Assembly: GCF_003002025.1 (NCBI RefSeq)
Contig: NZ_PVZB01000002.1
Location: 248,001-312,000 of the forward strand
Source: Paraburkholderia sp. BL25I1N1
GTDB taxonomy: Bacteria > Pseudomonadota > Gammaproteobacteria > Burkholderiales > Burkholderiaceae
DNA length: 64,000 nucleotides
Direction: 5' to 3'
A program made the translations under genes and the position numbers. Below are positions 36,262-45,185 of this stretch, in pieces. Every line of letters begins with the position of its first letter. The stretch's first letter is position 1. Under the pieces are notes generated by a model. It worked only from the letters and a program-made list of their open reading frames with translations. It searched no databases and had not been told where the DNA came from.

Positions 36262-36900
36262 TCAGGCGTTCGCCGTGGCGCGCTCCTGACGCGCGGGAAA
36301 CGGATCGCGCCATGCGCCGATCGCGTTCAGTTGATCGTGCCAGCGCACCACTTCCGGAAACTCTTCAAGCGGCATCGCCGCGCCTTTCGCGTACGGCAGC
36401 GAGATGCCGACCGAGAAATCCGCGACCGTCAGGTCGTCGCCAAGCAACCACTTGCGTCCCTTCAGATGCTGGTTGAGCACGGCGGCATGCTTGCGGAAAA
36501 ACCCTTGCGCTTCGGCGACTTTCGAAGGATCGGGCTCGCCGAGTCCGACCCACGGCTTGATCAGATACTCGAAGTACAGCGCACCGGCATGCCTTAGCAG
36601 ATGCTGGCTATTCCAGCTGAACCAGCGGACGACGTCGATCTGCTGCTGCGCGCTCCGCGGCCAAAGCGAGGATTCCGCGCGCTGCGCAAGATGGCACAGG
36701 ATCGCGTCGGCCTCCCAGATGATCTTGTCGCCATCGACGAGACAAGGCACCTTGCCGTTCGGATTGATTGCCAGATAGTCCGCTCGGGTATGTTCGCCCT
36801 TGCGCAGATCGACAAAGGCGTAGTCGATTGGCAACCCTAAGTATTGCGCCAATGCGCAGGTTTTTCTGGGAGACAGCGTTTCAGCATAGTAAAGCTTCAT
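36262..36900 (-). CDS. Glutathione S-transferase family protein
   Basis: A 212-residue GST. MKLYYAETLSPRKTCALAQYLGLPI resembles theta/nu-type N-termini with a Ser or Cys near residue 10-15; NPNGKVPCLVDGDKIIWEADAILCHLAQ holds the glutathione site, and DDLTVADFSVGISLPY the C-domain N-capping box. GAGG precedes the ATG. It follows the AHSA1 gene by 39 bp on the same strand and is probably in the ArsR operon. Confidence 0.88.
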   Translation of the reverse strand: MKLYYAETLSPRKTCALAQYLGLPIDYAFVDLRKGEHTRADYLAINPNGKVPCLVDGDKIIWEADAILCHLAQRAESSLWPRSAQQQIDVVRWFSWNSQHLLRHAGALYFEYLIKPWVGLGEPDPSKVAEAQGFFRKHAAVLNQHLKGRKWLLGDDLTVADFSVGISLPYAKGAAMPLEEFPEVVRWHDQLNAIGAWRDPFPARQERATANA

Positions 36901-36939
36901 GGTCGACCTCAGTGTGCGTTGACTTCGGTGGAATATGCT

Positions 36940-37389
36940 TCATTTGGCCTGGTTTTCCAGCCCGGCAAGCAGTGCGTCCAGCTTCTCGAATGCACCGGTC
37001 CAACCGGTTTGATGACCGTCGCGAGCGGCCTCGTCGAAGAACTGCGCATGATGGAAATGCAGTTCGGTGCCCTCTTCGATCGGACGAAACCGGATCGTCA
37101 CGAGCGACCGGCGCTCGGGCAGCGTGACCCATTCCCATGTGAAGACGAGCTTGCGGTCGGTCTCCACTTCCTGGTATTCGCCGCGGCAGTCGTGTGTTTC
37201 GCCGTCCAGCGTCTGAAACACCACGCGAAAGCGGCCGCCCACGCGCGGATCGGCTTCGGCGCTCAGCACCGGCCCGGCGTCCGGTCCCCACCAGCGCGCC
37301 ATCAGTTCCGGCCGCGTCCATGCTGCGTAGACTCTTGCAGGCGGCGCCTTGATGCGCCGAATGATGGTCAGGCTGGGCTTTTCGTTCAT
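36940..37389 (-). CDS. AHSA1/SRPBCC-family protein
   Basis: A 149-residue START-like protein with the opening IIRRIKAPPARVYAAWTRPELMARWWGP and closing helix DGHQTGWTGAFEKLDALLAGLE, both typical of the AHSA1/CalC group that binds hydrophobic ligands. Its start overlaps the stop of the ArsR-type regulator by four bases, the common layout in which the regulator controls the SRPBCC gene. The ligand is unknown. Confidence 0.88.
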   Translation of the reverse strand: MNEKPSLTIIRRIKAPPARVYAAWTRPELMARWWGPDAGPVLSAEADPRVGGRFRVVFQTLDGETHDCRGEYQEVETDRKLVFTWEWVTLPERRSLVTIRFRPIEEGTELHFHHAQFFDEAARDGHQTGWTGAFEKLDALLAGLENQAK

Positions 37390-37721
37390 TCGTCGTTCCT
37401 CTCGACAAAATCGGCGAGCCGGTCAAGACTCGCGGACCAGAAGCGTTCGTAGCGTCGCAGCCACGCCATCGCCTCTTCCATTGGGCCGGCAACCAGTTCG
37501 ACCGAGACGGTCCGGCCATTCTTTGTGCGCGCCACCAGACCCGCGTCGCTCAGCACGTCGAGGTGCTTCATGACGGCGGGCAGTTTGAGCGGCAACGGCC
37601 GCGCGATTTCCGTAACGGACAAGCCCGGCTCACGCTCGAGACGCGCGAGGATGGCCCGCCGCGTAGGGTCCACGAGGGCGGAAAACGTACGATCGAGTTC
37701 ACTGACTGGAGACTTTGCCAT
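37386..37721 (-). CDS. ArsR-family winged-helix regulator
   Basis: A 111-residue DNA-binding protein. FSALVDPTRRAILARLEREPGLSVTEIARPLPLKLPAVMKHLDVLSDAGLV is the winged helix (about 13-63). The metal-binding ELCVCDL motif of true ArsR is absent, as in most regulators coupled to AHSA1 genes. Two direct GTGAACT repeats 14 bp apart lie at 37725-37745, over and just before the start; they could be its own operator. The ribosome site is weak. Confidence 0.85.
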   Translation of the reverse strand: MAKSPVSELDRTFSALVDPTRRAILARLEREPGLSVTEIARPLPLKLPAVMKHLDVLSDAGLVARTKNGRTVSVELVAGPMEEAMAWLRRYERFWSASLDRLADFVERNDE

Positions 37722-37881
37722 ATGGTGAACTATAGGCCGTGAACTTCGGCAGTCAAGGTTTTTTGCGGCCGACTCCGTGAACCCGTAGGCCCGTTGATAC
37801 TGTCCGTCCTCGACGCGCCACGGCTATCATTCCAACGATTCGCAATCACGGATTCGCTCAGCGTCGAGAGGACAGCACCGT

Positions 37882-38787
37882 ATGGACCTCCTTCAAGGCA
37901 TGGCAGTGTTCAAGCGCGTCGTGGACGCGTCCAGTTTCTCGAAAGCGGCGGATTCACTGGAGATGCCGCGCGCTTCGGTGTCGACGCTCGTGCAGAATCT
38001 GGAGAGTCATCTCGGCGTGCGCCTGCTCAACCGCACGACGCGCCGCGTGCAGGTGACCGACGACGGCGCGCTTTACTACGAATACTGCGCCCGCATTCTC
38101 GCCGAGGTCTCCGACGCCGAGTCGGCGCTATCCAGCAAACGTCAAAGTCCGCGCGGCACGGTACGCGTCGACACGTCCGCCACGTTCGCGCATCACGTGC
38201 TGATTCCCGTGATGCGCGATTTCAACGCGCGCTATCCCGACATCACCGTGAAGCTGGGACTGGCCGACCGCAACGTGGATCTCGTGCAGGAAGGCGTCGA
38301 TTGCGTGATCCGCATCGGCGTGCTCGACGATTCGAATCTCGTGGCGCGTTCGCTCGGCAGCGTGCGCATGACGATCTGCGCCGCGCCTGCCTATCTGGAG
38401 CAGATGGGTGAGCCCGCCACGCCCGACGATCTCGACCGGCACCACGCGGTCAATTATTTTTCCGCGCGCACCGGGCGCGTCTACCCGATGGAGTTCGAAG
38501 CCGACGGCGTGCTGATCAAACGACCGATCGAGGGCAAACTCGCGGTCAACGAAGGCCTGGTCTACGTTGCGTCCGCGGTGGAAGGCCTCGGCCTGATCCA
38601 GACGCCGCGCTTCATGGCGGCGAAGGCAATCGAATCGGGCGCGTTGCGTGAGATTTTGCGCGACTGCCATTGCGCGCCATTGCCGCTCTCGATTCTTTAT
38701 CCACACCGTCGTTTGGGCATGTCCGTGCGGGTATTCAGCGAGTGGGTGCACGAACTGGTGCAGCAGAATCCGGACTTCTGCGACTAG
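37882..38787 (+). CDS. LysR-family transcriptional regulator
   Basis: A 301-residue regulator. The N-terminal helix-turn-helix contains FKRVVDASSFSKAADSLEMPRASVSTLVQNLESHLGVRLLNRTTRRV (about 10-56). The effector domain (90-295) includes GLADRNVDLVQEGVDCVIRIG, typical of the CrgA/AaeR-like branch. AGAGGA precedes the ATG. It is divergent from the ArsR operon by 160 bp, so it may control that operon; its effector is unknown. Confidence 0.9.
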   Translation: MDLLQGMAVFKRVVDASSFSKAADSLEMPRASVSTLVQNLESHLGVRLLNRTTRRVQVTDDGALYYEYCARILAEVSDAESALSSKRQSPRGTVRVDTSATFAHHVLIPVMRDFNARYPDITVKLGLADRNVDLVQEGVDCVIRIGVLDDSNLVARSLGSVRMTICAAPAYLEQMGEPATPDDLDRHHAVNYFSARTGRVYPMEFEADGVLIKRPIEGKLAVNEGLVYVASAVEGLGLIQTPRFMAAKAIESGALREILRDCHCAPLPLSILYPHRRLGMSVRVFSEWVHELVQQNPDFCD

Positions 38788-38812
38788 CACATTTGAAAAA
38801 CAGCCTCAGCCC

Positions 38813-39427
38813 CTAGATCAAACCGCGACGCTGCAAGTCGTCCGACAATGCGTCGACGCTGACGAACCTGTGCCCTTGCAGTCCCGCATGGATCGCGCCG
38901 TTCACGTTGGCGGCCGTGTCGTCGACGAAAAGCGTTTGGGCCGCGGGCACGCCGAGTTGTTCAAGACAACGCAGGTAGGTTTGCGCCGCCGGCTTCGCCG
39001 CACCAAAAGCCGCCGACGAGTAAACGTGCGGTCCGAACAGCCGCGCGACAGACGGATTCAGATAAGGCATGTGGTCGGTCAACAGGCGGCAATTGTTGGT
39101 CAGCACCGCGATGCGATGCCGCTCGGCGACCTGGGCGGCCAGCGCGAGCGCTTCCTGGTTCGGCGTGATCGACGCGTGACGGGCGGCCAGCCAGTCGTCG
39201 CGGCTGACGGGGTAGTTCAGCAGCATGCCTAACTCGCGCAGATACTCGTCATCGCTGATTTCGCCGGCGTCCGCGCGTGCTTCGAGACCCGAACCCCAGA
39301 TCGCGTGACGCACGGTGTCCGCCGTGCAGCCCGCGGTCGACGCCAGATGCTCGACTCGCGCGGCGCGGTCGTAGTGGGACAAAACACCTTCCATGTCGAA
39401 CAGAACCAGCGTGATGGATGCGGTCAT
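38813..39427 (-). CDS. HAD-superfamily hydrolase
   Basis: A 204-residue HAD-IA type phosphatase-like protein. Motif I is FDMEGV with nucleophile Asp11; the second acidic position is Glu13 rather than Asp. Motif II is LTNNC, the motif III Lys is in GAAKPAAQTY and motif IV is FVDDTAANV. A helical cap lies between 20 and 90. The substrate is unknown, and the Asp-to-Glu change may slow phosphatase activity. It converges with the LysR gene, 25 bp apart. Confidence 0.85.
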   Translation of the reverse strand: MTASITLVLFDMEGVLSHYDRAARVEHLASTAGCTADTVRHAIWGSGLEARADAGEISDDEYLRELGMLLNYPVSRDDWLAARHASITPNQEALALAAQVAERHRIAVLTNNCRLLTDHMPYLNPSVARLFGPHVYSSAAFGAAKPAAQTYLRCLEQLGVPAAQTLFVDDTAANVNGAIHAGLQGHRFVSVDALSDDLQRRGLI

Positions 39428-39624
39428 GCTGTCGGCCTCGCGTCGAAAGCTTTCAGAAATGAAGCAACCGCGCGACGCGATGGCGCCGAACGGTTGCCTG
39501 TTTCTATTGTGCCTCGACAAAACCATGACTGCCGGCAACGGCATCGGCATCGGCCGGCGTCACGGTTTTTTCGCGGAGGTCAGCGAAGCAGCAGCTCAGT
39601 AAGATCCGCTTTCGTAAAACATCA

Positions 39625-40776
39625 TCATGCGCCGCTGCCGCCCACCGTCTTGACGCTTTTCCATTGGCCCTGCTCAACCTGGAACAACGTGTACGGCGGC
39701 TTGATCAGATCGCCGTAAGGATCGAACGTGATATTGCCGGTTACTCCGGTGACGGTCACCTTGGCAAGGCTGTCGACGATCTTCGCGCGATCGAGCGAGT
39801 CGGCGGCGTGAATCGCTTTCAGCATGGCAAGGGCCGCGTCATAGGAAAACGGCGCGTACAGTTCGACATCCTGATTGAAACGCGCCTTGTAGCGCTTGCC
39901 GAACGCCTGCGCGGCCGGTAGCTTGTCGAGCGCCGGGCCGGGTTCGAGATCCTGCGTTCCGTTGCCCGCCGTGCCGGCGATCTGCAGGAATGCATTGCTC
40001 TTCAGCGCGCCGGCGCCGAACAGCTGTGTGGACATGCCGAGCGATCGCATCTGCTTGACCAGCATCGCGCCCTGCTCGTCCAGGCCGCCGAAGAAAATCA
40101 GGTCGACGTTCTTACTCTTGAGCGTGGTCAGAATGGCGCGAAAATCGATCGCCTTGTCGTTGGTGAATTCCCGATCGACGATATTGCCGTTCGCTTCCTT
40201 GACGCCTTTCTCGAACGCATCGGCCAGGCCTTGCCCGAAAGCGGTGCGGTCGTCGATGATTGCAATGCGCTTCGCCTTCATCTGCTCCACCACGAAATGC
40301 CCCGCCACGACACCGCCGATACCGTCGTGGCCCATCGTCCGAAACACGTTCTTGAAGCCTTGCTTAGTCAATTGCGGATTGGTCGAGCCCGGCGTGATCA
40401 TCGCCACATTCGCCTGGTGATACACCGTCGAGGCCGGAATGCTGCAGCCCGAGTTGTAATGGCCGATCACGCCGACCACGCCGTCGTCGACCAGTTTCTG
40501 CGCGACCTGAATCGCCACGCGCGGGTCGGCCTGATCGTCCTGCACGTCGAGCACGAACTTGACCGGCTTGCCGCCGATCGTTGGGTTCTTCGCGTTCTCT
40601 TCATCGAGCGCCAACTGCGCGCCGTACTGCAAGTCCTTGCCGACCCGCGCAACGGGCCCCGTCAACGGTCCGACGAAACCGATCTTGACGATCTGGGGGT
40701 CGGCGGCCCACGAGAACGGCATATACGTGGCGAGTGCACAGACAGTGGCACTCAATAGCCAATAGCGGCGATTCAT
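39625..40776 (-). CDS. Periplasmic amino-acid-binding protein (LivJ type)
   Basis: A 383-residue type I binding protein. The signal peptide ends WAADPQ, followed by VKIGFVGPLTGPVARVGKDLQYGAQLALDE, GVIGHYNSGCSIPAS and TPGSTNPQLT, which line the ligand pocket in branched-chain amino acid binders. AAGGAG lies 6 nt before ATG 40776. No permease or ATPase genes adjoin it, so it is an orphan or serves an ABC system elsewhere. It follows the D-amino-acid-dehydrogenase-like gene by 135 bp. Confidence 0.9.
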   Translation of the reverse strand: MNRRYWLLSATVCALATYMPFSWAADPQIVKIGFVGPLTGPVARVGKDLQYGAQLALDEENAKNPTIGGKPVKFVLDVQDDQADPRVAIQVAQKLVDDGVVGVIGHYNSGCSIPASTVYHQANVAMITPGSTNPQLTKQGFKNVFRTMGHDGIGGVVAGHFVVEQMKAKRIAIIDDRTAFGQGLADAFEKGVKEANGNIVDREFTNDKAIDFRAILTTLKSKNVDLIFFGGLDEQGAMLVKQMRSLGMSTQLFGAGALKSNAFLQIAGTAGNGTQDLEPGPALDKLPAAQAFGKRYKARFNQDVELYAPFSYDAALAMLKAIHAADSLDRAKIVDSLAKVTVTGVTGNITFDPYGDLIKPPYTLFQVEQGQWKSVKTVGGSGA

Positions 40777-40911
40777 GATGCGCTCCTTGCGAGATGTGAC
40801 GTCGCGCGTGTGTGTGCAGGTGGGCCGATCCGATGCGCGACGCGTCGAAACCGCTCTGCGATGCTGGTGGTAAAACCTCGAAAAAAATCTGCCAACCCGC
40901 CTCTGCTGCAA

Positions 40912-42122
40912 TCAAAAGCGCGTAGCCGCGTAGGGCGCGAGATCGAGCGGCGGCGCACGCTGTGCGATCAGATCGGCGACGATGCGCCCGCTCACGCCTG
41001 CCAGCGTCAAACCCAGATGCTGATGACCGAATGCGTAAATCACGCGCGCGCTTGCGCGTGAGCGCGCGAGCACCGGCACGCCGTCGGGCAGCGTGGGACG
41101 AAAGCCAAGCCAGTTGCTGTCCGGTGTATCGAGCGCGGGCAACGCCCGCTTCGACGAGAACGTCAGCAGATCGAGCAGCGAGCGGTTGCGCGTGTCGCCA
41201 AAACCGGCGAGTTCGACCGTACCCGCCACGCGCAAGCCGTCGCTCATCGGCGTCATGTAGAAACCGCGCTCCGCCCAGCCGACCGGCCGCGACACCAGGT
41301 GTTGCGCGCCGCGAAAGCGCACGTGATAGCCGCGTTCCGTATCCAGCGGAACCGGGTCGCCGCACTGGCCGGCGAACTGCGCCGAGCGTGCGCCGGTCGC
41401 GACTACCACGTGATCGAACCGCCGCGTCACGCCGCTAACCGTCAAGCTCGCGTGGTCCGTACCGGGTTGCACCGCGTCGACGGTCGAGCGTTCCAGCTTC
41501 AGTCCCTGTGCGGCCAGTTGTTCGTAAAGCGTCTGCAGAAAGCCTTGTGGATTGGAAAAGTGCCAGCTATTGCTGAACAGCACGCCGCGTTCGAAGATCG
41601 GCGCCAGCGCCGGTTCGAGTGCGCGTATGGCGGCGCCGTCGAGCACCTCGAAAGCGACGCCCAGCTTTTGCCGCAGATCGAGCGCGGGACGCGCGGAATC
41701 GAATGAAGCCGCATCCGAATACAGGTAGAGACATTCGCGCGGCCGGACAAAACGCGCCAGTTCCGCGTTGGCGAGCAGCGGCGCGTAGCCTTCCCGCGCG
41801 CAATCGAGCAGCGCGGCGAGCGCCGCGGCAGCGAGCTCATCATGAAGCGCAGGAGCCACGGTGCGAGATGCGGCAGATACCCCCAACGCAATCTGAACGG
41901 GCTTTGATTCGACAGCAGAAAGCGCGGCAAATCACGGAACACGGATGGGTTGTTGACCGGGATGCACGCATAGTGCGCGAAGGTGCCGGCATTGCCGAAC
42001 GACGCGCCCTGCCCTACGCCTGCCGGGTCGAATAGCGTGACCCGATGGCCGTCGCGCATCAGCGCCGCGGCGCTCGCGAGGCCGATGAATCCCGCTCCGA
42101 TAATGGCAATTTCCGGCATCAT
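40912..42122 (-). pseudogene. D-amino-acid-dehydrogenase-like (DadA) flavoprotein, frameshifted
   Basis: The reading frame starts at ATG 42122 (AAGGG upstream) and encodes the FAD Rossmann motif IIGAGFIGLASAAALMRDG and the DadA-type FGNAGTFA and LRWGYLPHLAPWLLRFMMSS segments. Within about 41815-41890 the frame changes and the rest (ALAALLDCAREGYAPLLANAE, PLDTERGYHVRF, FYMTPMSDGLRVAGTVELAG, YAFGHQHLGLTLAG) is read in another frame to 40912. A small deletion in the Ala-rich helix would explain it. The combined length of about 400 codons is normal for the family. If the break is real the enzyme is lost; an assembly error is equally possible. Confidence 0.8.
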
Positions 42123-42496
42123 TTGCGCCCTTCGCCGACGCCCATGCGCGCGCCTTCGGTGAACGAGCCGGCGCCGGTTTTCCGCCTGGTGCCGGGTGGG
42201 GAAGACTGGGGAAAGCTCATCGGAGAACTCCTGCTGACGGATTGCCGGACGAAGTCCGGCGACGGTTCCTGCATCGCGCCACCAGACAAACGATGACATC
42301 TAGAATCACACAATATTTTTTTGTGTGCAATTAAAACGCACATTGTGTGGCCCTGGCACTTTCCCTGGATCGCCGTGGGTGCGCTCTTTGCCGGCGCACC
42401 GCGGCCGGGTAAGCTGGCACCCGAAGGCTTGCAGTCGCGCAGGTCTGGTATAGAATCGGCAAACCTCCGCACAATTGCGGACAAAGCCGGTTTTGT
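42123..42496. other. Divergent promoter region between dadA-like and MocR genes
   Basis: These 374 bp contain no gene. A cluster of TTGTGTG/CACACAA sites lies at 42307-42349 within an AT-rich core, and CCGCA-CAAT-TGCGG at 42467-42480 is a further small inverted repeat 17 bp from the MocR start. The layout fits regulation of both divergent genes by MocR. Confidence 0.5.
42307..42349. promoter_or_regulatory. Candidate MocR operator: repeated TTGTGTG sites
   Basis: CACACAA at 42307-42313 forms an inverted repeat with TTGTGTG at 42321-42327 (7-bp spacer), and TTGTGTG recurs at 42343-42349, exactly 22 bp on, about two helical turns. Direct repeats plus one inverted copy are the pattern bound by MocR/GabR-type regulators. 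The site lies 150-190 bp before the regulator gene and 185-230 bp before the flavoprotein. Confidence 0.5.
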
Positions 42497-43918
42497 ATGG
42501 AGACACCTGATCTTATGGCTTCTGACAAAGACGCCGCCCGCTCCGCCTCTGGCGCGCCGGAGCAGGCGAAGCGCTCCACCTATATCGAGGTGTCCAGTTC
42601 GATCGAGAGCGAGATTCGCAGTGGCATCTATCCGCCCGGCAGCCGCCTGCCGCCGCAACGGCAACTGGCCACCGAACTGGGCATCAATGTGTCCACGGTG
42701 TCGCGCGCGTACAAGGAATTGCAGTCGCGCGGGCTGGTGATCGGCAGCAAACGGCGCGGCTCGCTCGTGACCGGCGGCGCGATGCCGAGCGTGGCACCCG
42801 CGCAAGCCACCAGCAGCGCCGCGATCGATCTGACCGTCAACCGTCCGGCCACGGGCGAGTTCCTGAACTGCCTCGCTCGCACGCTGGCCGATTTGCCACG
42901 CGATCCGCGCTATCCGCAGTTGCAGGAGTACCAGCCGCCGCAGGGGCCCGCGTGGGCGCGCGTGGCCGGCGCGCGCTGGATGGCCGCGCCCGGCTTTGCC
43001 CCATCGGCCGATCACGTGGTGGTCACGAGCGGCGCGCAGCACGGCTTATATGCGGTGCTGAACAGCCTGATCGGCACCGACGGCGTGATCCTCGCCGATC
43101 AGCTCACCTACTACGGCCTCAAAGCGCTCGCGCCGGTGTTCCAGTTCGAGATCGTCGGCATTCCTAGCGATCGCGACGGGCTGCTGACCGACGAAGTCGA
43201 ACGCGCCTGCCTGCGCATGCCGGTGAAGGCGGTTTTCACCGTGCCGAACCTGCAAAACCCGACTGTTACGACCATGAGTCTGGAACGTCGCATGGCGCTC
43301 GTCGATATCGCGCGCCGGCACGGCGTGGCGATCATCGAGGACGACGTATATGGCCCACTGGTCTCGCAGCGCCTGCCGACGATTGCGAGCCTGTGTCCGG
43401 AACTCACCTTCCACCTCGCGGCCACCTCGAAGATCCTCGCGCCCGGTCTGCGGCTCGGCTATCTGCTGAGTCCGCCGGACAGCGCCGCGCTATGCGCGGA
43501 AGCCGTGCGCACGACGGCATGGATGCCCGCGCCGATGTCGATGCTGATCGCCTCCATCTGGATCGAGGACGGCACCGCGCGTCACATCATGGACGCGCAG
43601 CTCGCCGAGATTCGCGCGCGCCAGGACCTCGCGCGCGAGCTGTTGCCGCAGGAGTTGCTGCAGACCGATCCGGCATGCATGTTCGTATGGCTGAAGTTGC
43701 CGCCGCCGTGGCGCGCCGACGACTTCGCGGCGAATGCGAAGGCGCGCGGCGTCGTGGTGATGCCGTCGTCGGCGTTCGCCGTGGACCGCTCGGAGATCGA
43801 GCATGGAGTGCGGATCAACCTCGCCTGCGCGACCAGCCGCGATCAGCTCGTGAGCGCGCTACGGCTGTTGAGCGGCACGCTCAAGGATCGTCCGCGCGCG
43901 CTGTTCGGCACGATATGA
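42497..43918 (+). CDS. MocR/GabR-type regulator (GntR HTH + aminotransferase fold)
   Basis: A 473-residue protein. A GntR winged helix (about 28-93) is joined by a linker (95-112) to a fold-type I aminotransferase domain. The PLP lysine is K312 in AATSKILAPGLRLGYL; Asn254, Asp282 and Tyr285 complete the cofactor site. Such regulators sense an amino compound through PLP chemistry. Being divergent from a D-amino-acid dehydrogenase-like gene and an amino-acid-binding protein, it probably controls them. ATG 42515 is an alternative start with GGAG 12 nt upstream. Confidence 0.9.
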   Translation: METPDLMASDKDAARSASGAPEQAKRSTYIEVSSSIESEIRSGIYPPGSRLPPQRQLATELGINVSTVSRAYKELQSRGLVIGSKRRGSLVTGGAMPSVAPAQATSSAAIDLTVNRPATGEFLNCLARTLADLPRDPRYPQLQEYQPPQGPAWARVAGARWMAAPGFAPSADHVVVTSGAQHGLYAVLNSLIGTDGVILADQLTYYGLKALAPVFQFEIVGIPSDRDGLLTDEVERACLRMPVKAVFTVPNLQNPTVTTMSLERRMALVDIARRHGVAIIEDDVYGPLVSQRLPTIASLCPELTFHLAATSKILAPGLRLGYLLSPPDSAALCAEAVRTTAWMPAPMSMLIASIWIEDGTARHIMDAQLAEIRARQDLARELLPQELLQTDPACMFVWLKLPPPWRADDFAANAKARGVVVMPSSAFAVDRSEIEHGVRINLACATSRDQLVSALRLLSGTLKDRPRALFGTI

Positions 43919-44038
43919 CGCACCGCCCGACTGGCCGCTGCGCATGATCAAAAAAACTTCTCCGCCAAAGGAATAAAGCCACGACACCGTGCGTTCAATA
44001 AGCGCAATGACCATCGGTCATGACAGAGAGGTGCGGCC

Positions 44039-45124
44039 ATGAAATCTGTGCTTAAAGCATTGGGCGTCGTCGTGGGCGGCGCGGCATTGGTGAGTCTTGT
44101 CGCGTCGTGCGGCGGTTCCGATTCGGTCAACAGCCAATCGTTTACGTCGACGGCGCTCGTCTCGGACGGCGCCGTCGCGGCGGCGCATACGGACCCGAAT
44201 CTGAAAAACGCATGGGGCGTTGCCTTCAATCCAAAAGGTTTCGTCTGGGTGGCCGATAACGCCACCTCGCTCGCCACGCTTTATGACGGCAACGGCACGC
44301 CACAATCGCTTGTGGTCAGCATTCCGAACGGAACCAACGGACCAGCGAATCCGACCGGCATCGTGTTCAACGGCACGACGGACTTCGTCGTGACTCAGGG
44401 CGGCAAATCCGGCGTGGGCGCATTTATCTTTGCCGGCGAAGGCGGCACGATCACCGCGTGGGCGCCGACGGTCGCGCCCACCACCGCCTTCGTCGTATTC
44501 GACAGCGGCAGCGCCGGCGCGGTGTACAAGGGCCTCGCGCTGGCCAGCAACGGCGGCGCCAACTTCCTCTACGCCGCCGACTTTCACAACAACAGAATCG
44601 ACGTCTTCGACAAGAGCTTCGCGAAGGTATCGACGCCCGGCAAGTTCCAGGACGCGTCGCTTCCAGCGGGCTTCGCGCCGTTCGGCATTCAGGCGCTCGG
44701 CGCAAAGCTCTTCGTGACCTACGCGAAGCAGGACGCGGCGGCCCACGACAACGTCGACGGCGCCGGCCTCGGCTTCGTGGATGTCTACGATACGGCGGGT
44801 AATCTGCTGCAGCGTTTCGCCTCAGGCGGCGTGCTGAATGCGCCGTGGGGCATCACGCAGGCGCCGGCCAATTTTGGACGCTTCAGTGGCGACGTGCTGA
44901 TCGGCAATTTCGGTGACGGCACGATCAACGCCTTCGATCCGGCGAGCGGCCAGTCTCTCGGCGCCATCAACTTGCCCGACAACACGCCGTTCGTGCAGCA
45001 CGGTCTGTGGGGTATCGCGTTCGGCAATGGGCTCAGCAATCAGCCGGTCAACACGCTGTTTTTCGCCGCCGGCCCGAATGAAGAAACGAACGGCGTCTAC
45101 GGACGTATCGATGTGAAAATGTGA
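44039..45124 (+). CDS. TIGR03118-family lipoprotein
   Basis: A 361-residue protein with a signal peptide ending in lipobox VASC (Cys24). The rest is a beta-propeller-like chain with repeated WGVAFNPKGFVWVADN, NPTGIVFNG, GVGAFIFAGEGGTITAW, FLYAADFHNNRIDVFD and PWGITQAP segments. These mark the family named TIGR03118, which has no assigned function and is sometimes compared to NHL-type six-bladed propellers. GAGAGG precedes the ATG. It stands alone between divergent or convergent neighbours. Confidence 0.85.
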   Translation: MKSVLKALGVVVGGAALVSLVASCGGSDSVNSQSFTSTALVSDGAVAAAHTDPNLKNAWGVAFNPKGFVWVADNATSLATLYDGNGTPQSLVVSIPNGTNGPANPTGIVFNGTTDFVVTQGGKSGVGAFIFAGEGGTITAWAPTVAPTTAFVVFDSGSAGAVYKGLALASNGGANFLYAADFHNNRIDVFDKSFAKVSTPGKFQDASLPAGFAPFGIQALGAKLFVTYAKQDAAAHDNVDGAGLGFVDVYDTAGNLLQRFASGGVLNAPWGITQAPANFGRFSGDVLIGNFGDGTINAFDPASGQSLGAINLPDNTPFVQHGLWGIAFGNGLSNQPVNTLFFAAGPNEETNGVYGRIDVKM

Positions 45125-45143
45125 CGCACGAACGCGCGTCGCA

Positions 45144-45162
45144 GGCGCGCTCCGGCGCGCGC
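45144..45162 (+). repeat. 19-bp GC-rich hairpin repeat, copy 2
   Basis: The same 19 bases as at 22464-22482, here 20 bp after the TIGR03118 gene stop and between convergent genes. TGACGCAC occurs 16 bp before it, as it does before copy 1. Confidence 0.55.
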
Positions 45163-45185
45163 AGGTGACTGGCGCGGCGGCCGCT

